Shown: positions 54,756 to 63,009 of the stretch, in pieces
How the letters are laid out: each line of letters opens with the position of its first letter
Numbering within the stretch: the stretch's first letter is position 1
Source of the DNA: Amycolatopsis sp. DSM 110486
Lineage (GTDB): Bacteria > Actinomycetota > Actinomycetes > Mycobacteriales > Pseudonocardiaceae
Reading direction: 5' to 3'
Assembly: GCF_019468465.1 (NCBI RefSeq)
Contig: NZ_CP080519.1
Location: forward strand, 9,727,001-9,791,000
DNA length: 64,000 nucleotides
Translations under genes and position numbers: made by a program
The notes under the pieces: model-generated
Databases searched by the model: none
Seen by the model: the letters and a program-made list of their open reading frames with translations, nothing else
Told to the model about the DNA's origin: nothing

Positions 54756-55604
54756 TCAGTAGACGGCGGCGATGGCGTTCTGCACGGCGCGGGCCACCTC
54801 GGACCGCCCTGCGGGGACGTACTTCGCGCTCAGGTCACCGGCCTCGCCGGTGGTGGTGTGGATCAGGTAGCGGCCGTCCTGCGTGTCGAGCCAGCTGAGC
54901 GGGTCGGCCGCGCGCAGCTCGCCGTGCCGGCCCCAGCCGGTGACGGTGACGTGGCCGCCGCCGAGGCGCGGCGCGGCCATGACGCGCTCCAACACCTCGG
55001 TGCTGCCAGGCGTCGGTGTCACACGGGGGTCGGTGCGGCTGGGCCGCACGGTCCCGCGGACCTCGATCATCCCGAACGCGTCCGTCTCTTCCTCGTCCTC
55101 GGCCGCCTCGGCGATGCGCCGCGCGGTCATCGCCGACACCGCACGCGTCGCCTGCCGGCTCACCTCGTGGGCGCCGGTCGTCGCGGCGCGCGCCGGAGGT
55201 AGCACGCCGGTGACGACGTCGACGAGGTCCTCGTCGGCGAAGAGGGAGAACAGCAGGTCGTCGGTGCGCGGGTTCTGCGTGATCCCGAGCGCCTGCCTGC
55301 CGTCACTGAGGGCGAGCACCGCGATGTCGGCGCCGACGCCGTCGACCCCGGCCACCGCGACGGAGACGCGCGGCCGGGCGAGCAACCCGAACGCCGTCTG
55401 CACGTGGGGGCTGAGCTCACCATGAGTGGAGAGCCGCTTGTCCTCCATCGCCCGGTAGACCTGGGTCGCCAGGCGGACGAACCGGATGGGATCCGAAGGC
55501 ACCGTGCCGATTCGCAACGGGTACTGGCGGATGTCACCGCCGGTTGCCTGGCTGACTACAAGAGCTTCGAAGACGTCGAGAACGAACTCGAACCTGTCCG
55601 CCAT
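54756..55604 (-). CDS. EspG family T7SS chaperone
   Basis: 282-residue EspG-like protein. Seen: the N-terminal FEFVLDVFEALVVSQ, GLLARPRVSVAVAGVD, and the C-terminal domain with VTGWGRHGELRAADPLSWLD and DGRYLIHTTTGEAG. EspG proteins bind PPE-family substrates in the cytosol and deliver them to the ESX secretion machine. ATG at 55604 follows AAGGAAG at some distance. It is the first gene of the minus-strand cluster. The window has no EccC ATPase or membrane core genes, so export must use a system encoded elsewhere. Confidence 0.82.
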   Translation of the reverse strand: MADRFEFVLDVFEALVVSQATGGDIRQYPLRIGTVPSDPIRFVRLATQVYRAMEDKRLSTHGELSPHVQTAFGLLARPRVSVAVAGVDGVGADIAVLALSDGRQALGITQNPRTDDLLFSLFADEDLVDVVTGVLPPARAATTGAHEVSRQATRAVSAMTARRIAEAAEDEEETDAFGMIEVRGTVRPSRTDPRVTPTPGSTEVLERVMAAPRLGGGHVTVTGWGRHGELRAADPLSWLDTQDGRYLIHTTTGEAGDLSAKYVPAGRSEVARAVQNAIAAVY

Positions 55605-55894
55605 ACCCGAGAGCTTCCTTCCCCACGGCGGGTCGTGCACGGCGCTGCGCCGCGGTCCGGACACCTGCGCAAAAGGGGCGCAGATGTCACTGATCGGAGC
55701 GTAGCAGTCCTGGTGTGACGGGAAATCACCACTCGAACCGGTGCCCGAAAGACCATCCGTCCGTGTCAACCCGGGCACGGCCTTCGCGCCCTTCCGCACC
55801 CATCACGTGGGCCGGAGCCGATTCGGTTCACCGCGATCGGCGAAAAAGTTCACGGACTTCTCCCGGGGTGCCGAAACGGGGTTCGTTCGGGGAC

Positions 55895-56824
55895 TCAGCC
55901 CAGCCGTGACCGGTACACGCGCAGGTTCAGCCGGACCAGTTCCAGCAGTGGTACGGACACCCCGAGCGCGTGCGCCCGGTCCACCAGATCACCGAAGATC
56001 TGCTCGCCCTCCACAGGCAGCCCGGCCGTGAGGTCGCGGTAGAGCGAGGGCGCGCGCAGGGAGCCGACCTCGGTCACGGTACCGCGGGCGTTCTCGAGAG
56101 CGGCGGCCTCCAGCGGGTGCCCGGCGGCCGCCGCGACGGCCGCGCACTCGGCGACCACGGCCTCGGCGAACGCGATCCCGCCCGGCTGCCCGGCGACGTC
56201 GCCGACGGTGCCGCGCATGAGCGAGGTCACGGCACCGATCGAGGCGATGAACACCCACTTCGCCCACATGGCGGCCGTGATGTCCGGGGACAGGACCGTG
56301 TCGAAGCCCGCACCCGAGAGCAGTTCGTGCACCCCAGTGAGCCCGGCCGGCGCCGGCTCGGTGCGGGCGCCGTAGGTCAGCGACTGGAGGTCGAACAGGC
56401 GGCGGATGTCGCCCACACCGTCCACAGTGGTCATCACGATCGCGACACCGCCGAGCACCCGCTGCTCGCCGAAGCGGGCCACGAGCGCGTCGAGGTGGCG
56501 CAGCCCGTTGAGCACCGGCAGCACGAGGGTGTCCGGCCCGACCGCCGGCGCCACGTCCTCGATCGCCTGCTCGAGCCCAGCGGCCTTGACCGTGAACAGC
56601 ACGAGGTCGTACGGCTCGGTGAGCTCACCGGCGTGCACGAGCTTCGGTGTGAGCACCGTCTCCTCGCCGAGCCCGGTGATCCGCAGGCCGCGTTCGCTCA
56701 ACGCCGCCGAGCGCCCGGGGCGCACCAGGAAGGTCACGTCACGGCCGGCCTGCACCAGCCGGCCACCGAAGAACCCGCCGGTCGCGCCGGCACCCACCAC
56801 CAGGATTCGCTTCGCGCTCGTCAC
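55895..56824 (-). CDS. panE: 2-dehydropantoate 2-reductase
   Basis: 309 residues. The NADPH fold is VVGAGATGGFFGGRL (10-24). The ApbA/PanE pattern continues with LVLFTVKAAGLEQAIED, VLNGLRHLDAL and the C-terminal helical domain with the catalytic-lysine segment AMWAKWVFIASIGAVTSLM. It reduces ketopantoate to pantoate for coenzyme A synthesis; close relatives can act on other 2-keto acids. GTG at 56824. It lies 290 bases upstream of the EspG start; that gap shows no gene and presumably holds the EspG promoter. Confidence 0.88.
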   Translation of the reverse strand: MTSAKRILVVGAGATGGFFGGRLVQAGRDVTFLVRPGRSAALSERGLRITGLGEETVLTPKLVHAGELTEPYDLVLFTVKAAGLEQAIEDVAPAVGPDTLVLPVLNGLRHLDALVARFGEQRVLGGVAIVMTTVDGVGDIRRLFDLQSLTYGARTEPAPAGLTGVHELLSGAGFDTVLSPDITAAMWAKWVFIASIGAVTSLMRGTVGDVAGQPGGIAFAEAVVAECAAVAAAAGHPLEAAALENARGTVTEVGSLRAPSLYRDLTAGLPVEGEQIFGDLVDRAHALGVSVPLLELVRLNLRVYRSRLG

Positions 56825-56896
56825 CCGTGCGGCAGTAGGCCGCTGACTTGTCTAGGCCAAGCCAGAGTCACTGCTCTCACACCTCGGCGGTTCGAC

Positions 56897-57403
56897 TCAG
56901 ACGCCGACGACGCCGTCGACGCCCTCGCGCAGGAAGTCGGCGTGGCCGTTGTGCCGGGCGTACTCGTGGATCAGGTGCAGCATCACCAGCCGCAGGGAGA
57001 CGTCCTCGCCCCACCGCGCGTTGTACGCGACGACGTCGAGCGACTCGGCGGCCGCCTCGATCCGCCGCGAGTGCTCCACCTCTGCCTGCCACGCGGCGAA
57101 GGCCTCGGCCCGCGTGCCGTCGGTGGCGTCGTAGGCGGCCTGGTAGTCACCGTCGGCCGACCAGACGAGCGGCACGTCCTCGCCGTCGATCACCCGGCGG
57201 AACCAGGCGCGCTCGACCTCGGCCAGGTGCCGCACGAGCCCCAGCAGCGACAGCGACGAGGGCGGCATCGACTGCCGGCGCAGCTGCTCGTCGGAGAGGC
57301 CGTCGCACTTGATCGCGAGCGTCGCGCGGTGGAAGTCGAGGAACGCGCGCAGCATCTCCCGCTCCCCCGCGATCGCCGGCGGCCCGATCCGTTCCGTCGC
57401 CAC
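56897..57403 (-). CDS. DinB family (DUF664) protein
   Basis: 168-residue four-helix DinB-like protein. The metal-binding pattern appears as LVRHLAEVERAWFRRVI (first His) and LIHEYARHNGHADFLREG (two further His). Members act as mycothiol-dependent enzymes or unknown metalloproteins in actinobacteria. GTG at 57403 with GGGGGAG just upstream; the longer frame to 57520 is not family-like. Probably monocistronic. Confidence 0.85.
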   Translation of the reverse strand: MATERIGPPAIAGEREMLRAFLDFHRATLAIKCDGLSDEQLRRQSMPPSSLSLLGLVRHLAEVERAWFRRVIDGEDVPLVWSADGDYQAAYDATDGTRAEAFAAWQAEVEHSRRIEAAAESLDVVAYNARWGEDVSLRLVMLHLIHEYARHNGHADFLREGVDGVVGV

Positions 57404-57577
57404 GGCTCCCCCTTCACCCGGTGACACGTCCGGGCTCAGGCTACCGCCGCGCCAAGGTGCGGCGAACGGCGCCGCCGCGGGCGCCTCCAGCCGCACGGCT
57501 TCGTGCGCGACCCGGCGCACGGACCCGGGCTCCCGTACCCCGTGGACTGTCCACTGTGGATTCGCGCGGCGCGAGGT

Positions 57578-58069
57578 TCAGCTCACGGGTTCCGCGAGCG
57601 CCACGGGTTCGGGCGAGCGCCACGGCCGGTACCAGAGCATGTCCTCGCGGCGCATCGGTTCGCCGCATTCGTCGCACAGCGTGCCGGGACGGGTGCGCGC
57701 CCCGCAGGCGCCGTGGACGATCAGCATGCGCTCGGCGGGCGGGTCGGAACGCGTGTGCTCATCGCCCCACTCGGCGAGGGACAGCAGCACCGGCAGCGCG
57801 TCGGCGCCGGCCTTCGTGAGGCGGTACTCGTGGCGGGTGCGGCCGCCGTCGCGGTACGGCACGCGCGTGAGCAGCCCTGCTTCCGTGAGTTTGGTGAGCC
57901 GGGTCGTGAGCACGTTGTCGGCGATGCCGAGCTCGTCGCGGAACTCGTCGAAGCGCGCGGTACCCGTGGTGGCGTTTCGCAGGATCAGCAACGTCCACGG
58001 TTCACCGAGCACGTCGACCGCCCGGGCGATCGGGCACGCTTGCCCAGACCACTGGATGCGTCGGACCAT
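57578..58069 (-). CDS. HxlR family transcriptional regulator with Cys-rich tail
   Basis: 163 residues. Winged helix of the HxlR type: CPIARAVDVLGEPWTLLILR (12-31), RFDEFRDELGIADNVLTTRL, and YRLTKAGADALPVL. An additional 50-residue C-terminal segment carries CGARTRPGTLCDECGEP, which could bind a zinc ion. HxlR proteins sense electrophiles or redox state, often through the N-terminal Cys (Cys12 here). ATG at 58069 follows GGGAG. Divergent from the serine hydrolase gene, its possible target. Confidence 0.88.
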   Translation of the reverse strand: MVRRIQWSGQACPIARAVDVLGEPWTLLILRNATTGTARFDEFRDELGIADNVLTTRLTKLTEAGLLTRVPYRDGGRTRHEYRLTKAGADALPVLLSLAEWGDEHTRSDPPAERMLIVHGACGARTRPGTLCDECGEPMRREDMLWYRPWRSPEPVALAEPVS

Positions 58070-58209
58070 CACCGCTCCCTTCCTTCCACCACACCGCGTT
58101 CGCTGCCTTTCGCGGTGCAAGCCGTCATCGACCGTAGCACGCGGCGGGCGGGCGCTGGGCCGTTCGGCCGATCACAGCGGCTTCACAGCAACACACAGGA
58201 AACAGACAG

Positions 58210-59202
58210 GTGGAATCTGCTGCAACAAAGCGGTTCCGCGGCGTTGTCCCGGGTATGGCAAGACGGCTGAGATGGACACTGGCTGCCGCGGGGCTCACCG
58301 CGACGGTCCTCACGACGGCGGTCGTCGTCACGGTGAATACGCGCCACGTGACGACGATGCCCGCGGCGCAGACGCTGCCACCGCCCTCGTCCTCCCCCGC
58401 GCCGCCGTCCACGAGCGAACCACCGACGTCGACGACACCACCGACCACTTCCTCGCCTCCTCTGCCCGACCCCTCGGCCGTGGCCGACGATGTAGTCGAC
58501 GCGGTGACCGCCGCGTCGAAGGGCACGAAGGTCGGGCTCGCGGTGTACGACACGAAGACGGGCAAGACGCTCGCGCTGAACAACCCCCAAACCTCGTACT
58601 ACACGGCTTCCGTGGTGAAGCTGCTCATCGCGCTCGACTCACTGTACGACGACGGCACCTGGCAGGTCCCCTCCGGCGACACCGCCGACGAGCTCACCGA
58701 CATGATCTCCGGCAGCAACGACGCCGTCGCCGACAAGCTGTGGGAAGCCGACGGCGGGACCGCGATCGTCGGGCGGATGGCCCACCTCATCGGGCTTTCG
58801 CACACACTCGAACCGACGGACCCGGGCCAGTGGGGCATGACGAAGATGAGCCCCGACGACGTGGTCACCACCTACCGCTACCTCACCGACACCGTCCCCG
58901 ACGCCACGGCACAACCACTGCTCACCGCGATGGCCGACGCGCGCCAGCCCGCCGACGACGGCTACCCGCAGTACTTCGGCATCCCGGACGGCATGCCCGG
59001 CACGACGTGGGAGATCAAGCAGGGCTGGATGATCCTGCGCTCGTCGCTCGTGCTCAACACCACCGGGATCGTCGACTCCCGCTTCGTCGTGGTGCTCCTG
59101 ACGCAGCAGCCGGCCGCCACCTCGTCGGCGAAGGGCCGCGCCGCGGTGACCGCGGGGATCAAGGCTTTGGCGCCGGCACTGGCCGCGTGGACGGCGGGGT
59201 GA
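58210..59202 (+). CDS. secreted or lipid-side serine hydrolase (beta-lactamase-like)
   Basis: 330 residues. An N-terminal signal anchor (RWTLAAAGLTATVLTTAVVV) is followed by a 50-residue Pro/Ser/Thr linker and a class-A beta-lactamase fold: YYTASVVKLL with the SxxK serine and lysine, ISGSNDAV at the SxN position, and KQGW in place of KTG. It may be a peptidase or esterase of the envelope rather than a lactamase, because the Omega-loop Glu is not obvious. GTG at 58210 has AGGA upstream; ATG at 58255 is an alternative that still keeps the signal sequence. Confidence 0.8.
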   Translation: MESAATKRFRGVVPGMARRLRWTLAAAGLTATVLTTAVVVTVNTRHVTTMPAAQTLPPPSSSPAPPSTSEPPTSTTPPTTSSPPLPDPSAVADDVVDAVTAASKGTKVGLAVYDTKTGKTLALNNPQTSYYTASVVKLLIALDSLYDDGTWQVPSGDTADELTDMISGSNDAVADKLWEADGGTAIVGRMAHLIGLSHTLEPTDPGQWGMTKMSPDDVVTTYRYLTDTVPDATAQPLLTAMADARQPADDGYPQYFGIPDGMPGTTWEIKQGWMILRSSLVLNTTGIVDSRFVVVLLTQQPAATSSAKGRAAVTAGIKALAPALAAWTAG

Positions 59203-59259
59203 CAGACCCCGATCACTCCTCTGTGGACAGTGTGATCCCGCACCGCCCCACCGGAGTTC

Positions 59260-59303
59260 GGGGCGGGGCCACGGTTCGGTGAGAACCGCGGCGGCCCCGC
59301 CCC
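59260..59303. terminator. two-tier hairpin between serine hydrolase and Rhs remnant
   Basis: Outer arms of eleven bases (59260-59270, 59293-59303) enclose a second perfect stem (59272-59277, 59283-59288). The convergent position suits a bidirectional terminator. Confidence 0.8.
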
Positions 59304-59330
59304 GCTCGGGTGCGACGACTGCGCGCCGGG

Positions 59331-60149
59331 TCAGCGGCGCTTAGCGATGTCCGCCCACGACGGTTTCGGCGGCGCCGTCGAACTGCTCGGCGCCGGGCCC
59401 GAAGGAGCGGGAGCAGGAGCCGGAGCCGGTGTGGGCGTCGGAGCGGGTGCGAGAGCCGGGGCGGGAGCCGCCGGTGCGGGAGCCGGCGCCGGGGCCGGCG
59501 CGGCCTGCGGCAACGGGCGCGCGGGCAGCGTGGGGTCCGAGTGCCCCGACGGGCGGATCCCGAACTGCCCCAGCACGTGGTCGCAGGTCGTGCAGGGCGG
59601 GAAGTAGCGGCCCTGCCGGTCGCTGAGCCCGCCCGTCTTGCTGTCGACACCCGCGATGCCCATCCGGCCGCCGTTGAGGTCGTCGAGCCGGTTCTGCAGC
59701 GCCTGCCGCGTCAGGGGACGGCCGCGGCTGTCGTGCAGTGCCTGGTTGACCGCGTCCATCTCGGCGCACCCGCCGTGCTGGAAGTTCTCCGCGCGGCGGT
59801 TCGGCGGCACGTTGTTCAGCGCCTGCGTGAGCCTCGGGTGCTGCGTCGTGCCGCCCGGCAGCTTGTGGGTCTCGGGGTTGCGGCCGTTGAGCCGGTTCTG
59901 GTTCGCGTACGACCCTTGCCGGCCGGTGCGGATGTCGTGGTTCCCGCGGCCGCTGAAGCCGTAGAACACCGAGTTCTGGTCGTGCCCGGCCGGACGCAGC
60001 ACCGACGCCATCGCGGTCGGGAAGTTGTTGCGCGACGCGATGTCCGCGACCTCTTCCGCTTCGGACTGCACGCACATGAACAGGCCGAGCGGGTCGAGCA
60101 TCGTCGTCGGGTTGGGCACATACGCGCGGGGGTTGGGCCCCGCCCGCAT
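59331..60149 (-). CDS. orphan Rhs C-terminal fragment with nucleic-acid deaminase-type domain
   Basis: The intact 272-codon frame begins inside the Rhs core end (PNPRAYVPNPTTMLDPLGLF). It continues into a deaminase-superfamily domain: GGCAEMDAVNQAL with Cys128 and Glu130, and FPPCTTCDHVL with Cys186 and Cys189, the CxE...PCxxC zinc/catalytic pattern of YwqJ-like toxin deaminases. A Pro-Ala-rich tail ends SWADIAKRR. ATG at 60149 has no ribosome site, so expression alone is doubtful. The whole is best seen as the surviving toxin tip of the pseudogene below. No immunity gene is visible. Confidence 0.5.
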   Translation of the reverse strand: MRAGPNPRAYVPNPTTMLDPLGLFMCVQSEAEEVADIASRNNFPTAMASVLRPAGHDQNSVFYGFSGRGNHDIRTGRQGSYANQNRLNGRNPETHKLPGGTTQHPRLTQALNNVPPNRRAENFQHGGCAEMDAVNQALHDSRGRPLTRQALQNRLDDLNGGRMGIAGVDSKTGGLSDRQGRYFPPCTTCDHVLGQFGIRPSGHSDPTLPARPLPQAAPAPAPAPAPAAPAPALAPAPTPTPAPAPAPAPSGPAPSSSTAPPKPSWADIAKRR

Positions 60150-60431
60150 CCCGAGCGGGTCGCGCGAAAGGTAGTGCGCCTGCGCCGGGTCGTAGTAGCG
60201 GTAGAAGTTGTAGTGCAGCCCGGTTTCCGCGTCGTGGTACTGGCCGGGGAACCGCAGCGGGGTCGTCGCCGGACCGGCCGGGACCGCCGCGCCCGGCTCG
60301 GCGCCTCAGGCCGTGTGGCGCGCGTGCCAGACCACCCGGCCGCCGTCGTCGACGAGCTCCTGGGGCGAGCCCACGAGATCGGTGACGATGGCGTAGAAGT
60401 TCGTGTCCACCCAGCCGCGCTGTGCGTCGGC

Positions 60432-60893
60432 GGAGGAAGCGCCTTCACAGCCCTTCTGCGCCGCCTGCAACGAAGTGCCCAGGTCCTGTGCCCGCTGCCG
60501 GTCCGCGTCCGACGCGGACCCGGACCAGCTCTGCCGATCCGCGCTGATCGCGTCGTTCAGGTCCGACGAGATACCGCCCAGCTCCTTGGCGACGTTCGCC
60601 CATGTCTCGGACTGCGCCGCGATCTGGTCCGCATTGCCCGTGAGCCCGTTGAGCGCGTCCTTGAGCGGACCGACGTGCTCCATCAACCACGACACACCGG
60701 CCGCCAGGATCGCACCGAACGGGTCCATCGCCATCGACAACGCATCCAGCGCCGTCCCGACCGCACCCATCGCCACCGACGCCCAGTCACCCGACTGGAT
60801 CGCCGTCGACAGGTCGTTCGCGGTTTCGAGCAGCGAGATCCCTGACTACGCTTTCGTGGAATCCTGGGTCTGCGCGATCAGCGGATTGTTCAC
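60432..60893 (-). repeat. head repeat of the Rhs gene, copy B
   Basis: Nearly identical in encoded protein to 50333-50794 over 154 codons, apart from the nonsense codon 16 and a few substitutions near the end. Same strand as copy A, about 10 kb apart. Confidence 0.85.
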
Positions 60894-60941
60894 GGACGTG
60901 CCCCTCCCCACCAGGCCTTGTCACCTCGAATTCACAAGTTA

Positions 60942-61640
60942 TCAATTGGTCTGGACCCCCGCCCGGCGGGCCCGCTCGATGTCCGGACCGCGGTAGAGCC
61001 GCTCCGGAATGGACGCCAGCGTCGACTCGCGCACCTGCGGGCCCAGGCCGTAGAGCTTCTGGAAGCTCATGATCAGCGGACGCCACGCGTCGGGGTCCAC
61101 GCGGTCGTCGGTACCGGGCAGGCGGATGTCGTCGTGGACGAAGACGCGCTGGACGCGGACTTCCAGGCCCACGATGGAGCCGTGCTGGGTCTCGTCGTCA
61201 GCGGCGAAGGGGTGGGTGGCCTCGAGGACGGCCTCCATGGCCACCGGGCACTCGGCGACGCGTGGCGGCGCGACCGTCTCGGACGAGACGGGGGTGAGGC
61301 CCGCGCGGCCGAACTTGTCGGCGACGTGGAAGTAGCCGCGCTGCTGCTTGCCCGGGGGCACCGGGTCCGAGCCTGTGGTGAGCGCGAGCCGGTCGACGGC
61401 CGCGGCGAGAGCGGCCGAAGGCAGGTTCAGCACGCATTCGCGCGTGCGCCGCAGGTTCTGGGTGGTCTTCGAGCGCGCGCCCAGGCCGAGCATGGCTCGC
61501 CAGCCGAGCCAGAACGCCGAGGACATCGGGGCGAGGTTCGCCGAACCGTCCTCATTGGTCGTGGAGATCAGCACCACGGGGGTGCCGAAGTACAGGATTC
61601 CGGGCTCGATGGCCGTGTGCAAGGGAAACGTCGTGTTCAC
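60942..61640 (-). CDS. flavin reductase-like domain protein
   Basis: 232 residues with the FMN-binding split-barrel pattern of flavin reductases: FGTPVVLISTTNEDGSANLA, PMSSAFWLGWRAMLG, NLRRTRECVLNLPSA, and VGLEVRVQRVFVHDD. It binds FMN and may reduce flavins or act on an unknown small molecule. GTG at 61640 has GGGG just upstream; the frame to 61700 is not family-like. It lies 85 bases after the third FAD subunit in the same direction, so it could be the last gene of that molybdenum-hydroxylase operon. Confidence 0.83.
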   Translation of the reverse strand: MNTTFPLHTAIEPGILYFGTPVVLISTTNEDGSANLAPMSSAFWLGWRAMLGLGARSKTTQNLRRTRECVLNLPSAALAAAVDRLALTTGSDPVPPGKQQRGYFHVADKFGRAGLTPVSSETVAPPRVAECPVAMEAVLEATHPFAADDETQHGSIVGLEVRVQRVFVHDDIRLPGTDDRVDPDAWRPLIMSFQKLYGLGPQVRESTLASIPERLYRGPDIERARRAGVQTN

Positions 61641-61725
61641 GTTCCCCAGTCTGCGCACGCCGGGCGCGCTCGGCTGGCGGGAAACGGACGTCACGATCAC
61701 GCCCGTTCCCCACCGGCCGAGCGGC

Positions 61726-62541
61726 TCAGGCGATGCCCGCCGCCAGCAGTGCCCGCCGCGTCAGCACGCGCGCCAGGTGCCGGCGGTACTCCGCCGACGC
61801 GTGGGGCTCGTCGGGCGGCGAGGTGTCCTCGGCGGCGAGCGCCGCGGCCTCGTCGGCCGAAGCGCCGTCCGCCAGCGCCTTCTCCGTCGCCGCGGCCCGC
61901 AGCGGGGTGCCGCCGAGGTTGATCAGGCCCACGGACTTGCCGACCACCGCGACGCCCACGATCGCCCAGTCGATGTTCCGGCGCGTGAACTTCTCGAAGC
62001 CCCAGCCCAGTCCGGCCTGGCTGGGCAGGCGGATCTCGGTCAGCAGCTCGTCCGGCTCCAGCGGCGTGGTGAACGGGCCCAGGAAGAACTCGGATGCCGG
62101 GATACGCCGCTCCCCCGCCGGACCGCGCGCGACGAGCACGCCGTCGGACGCGAGGATCACCGCGGGCAGGTCGGCGGCCGAGTCGGCGTGCACGAGCGAA
62201 CCGCCGAGCGTGCCGCGGTGGCGCACCTGCGGATCTCCGACGGCACCCGAAGCGTGCGCGATGAGCGGCGCGTGCTCGGCGAGCACCGGGTCGCTGTGGA
62301 GGTCGTGGTACCGCGACAGCGCGCCGATCACCACCTCCTCGCCGTCGAGCCGCACGAACTTCAGCTCGTCGAGCGGCGCGATGTCCACCACGACCTCGGG
62401 CGCCGCGAACCGCAGTTTCATCAGCGGCAGCAGCGAATGCCCGCCGGCGAGCAGCTTCGCGTCCTCACCGTGCTCGGCCAGCAGCGCCAGCGCCTCGTCC
62501 ACAGTGGACGCCCGACGGTAGGAGAACTCGGCGGGGATCAC
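61726..62541 (-). CDS. molybdenum hydroxylase FAD subunit (CoxM-like), third cluster
   Basis: 271 residues with FAD motifs AGGHS (32-36) and TLGGS (111-115), slightly shorter than the other two CoxM-like proteins. GTG at 62541 lies in GGTGGACCGGTGATC with GCAGGAGG upstream, and overlaps the small-subunit stop (GTGA). The gene order here is L-S-M, unlike the M-S-L of the other clusters, so this set is probably a separate lineage with its own substrate. Confidence 0.88.
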   Translation of the reverse strand: MIPAEFSYRRASTVDEALALLAEHGEDAKLLAGGHSLLPLMKLRFAAPEVVVDIAPLDELKFVRLDGEEVVIGALSRYHDLHSDPVLAEHAPLIAHASGAVGDPQVRHRGTLGGSLVHADSAADLPAVILASDGVLVARGPAGERRIPASEFFLGPFTTPLEPDELLTEIRLPSQAGLGWGFEKFTRRNIDWAIVGVAVVGKSVGLINLGGTPLRAAATEKALADGASADEAAALAAEDTSPPDEPHASAEYRRHLARVLTRRALLAAGIA

Positions 62542-63008
62542 CGGTCCACCTCCTGCCCGGAAGCCTCGACCACGGCGCTCACGATGTTGTGGTAACCCGT
62601 GCAGCGGCACAGGTTCCCTTCGAGCGCCTCCCGGACCTCGCGTCGCGAGGGCTGCGGGTTCTCCTTCAGCAGCGACACCGAAGCCATCATCATCCCCGGC
62701 GTGCAGAAGCCGCACTGGAGCCCGTGCTGCTCGCGGAACGCGCGCTGCACGGGGTGCAGCTCGCCGTCGTCGCCGGCCAGACCCTCCACTGTGGTCACCT
62801 CGTGCCCGTCGGCCTGCGCGGCCAGCACCGTGCACGACTTCACCGACTCGCCGTCGAACAGGACCGTGCAGGCGCCGCACGAAGTGGTGTCGCAGCCGAT
62901 GTTCGTGCCGGTGAGCCCGACGGTGTCGCGCAGGTAGTGCACCAGCAGCGTCCGGTCCGGCACCTCCCCGGCCGTGGTCCGGCCGTTCACCTCGATGGAG
63001 ACCCGCAC
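62538..63008 (-). CDS. molybdenum hydroxylase 2Fe-2S subunit (CoxS-like), third cluster
   Basis: 156 residues. Cluster ligands Cys39, Cys44, Cys47 and Cys59, then Cys99, Cys102, Cys134 and Cys136 (CGFCTPG, CRCTGY). GTG at 63008 follows the large-subunit stop by one base. Electron relay between molybdenum and FAD subunits. Confidence 0.9.
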   Translation of the reverse strand: MRVSIEVNGRTTAGEVPDRTLLVHYLRDTVGLTGTNIGCDTTSCGACTVLFDGESVKSCTVLAAQADGHEVTTVEGLAGDDGELHPVQRAFREQHGLQCGFCTPGMMMASVSLLKENPQPSRREVREALEGNLCRCTGYHNIVSAVVEASGQEVDR

Positions 63009-63009
63009 G

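Larger units (their letters stand above)
59331..60893 (-). pseudogene. shrunken WXG-Rhs gene: head plus core end plus deaminase tip, two in-frame stops
   Basis: A single reading frame starting at GTG 60893 (GGGAGGGG upstream) encodes the same WXG head as the intact Rhs protein. At residue 149-154 it jumps straight to the end of the Rhs shell (WVDTNFYAIVTDLVGSPQEL, then LRFPGQYHDAETGLHYNFY and DPLG) and the deaminase tip. About 1,100 residues of shell are missing, in frame. Codon 16 is TAG (60846-60848) where the intact copy has Tyr, and a TGA at 60306-60308 interrupts the core end. The repeat shell that should enclose the toxin is absent. Confidence 0.8.
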
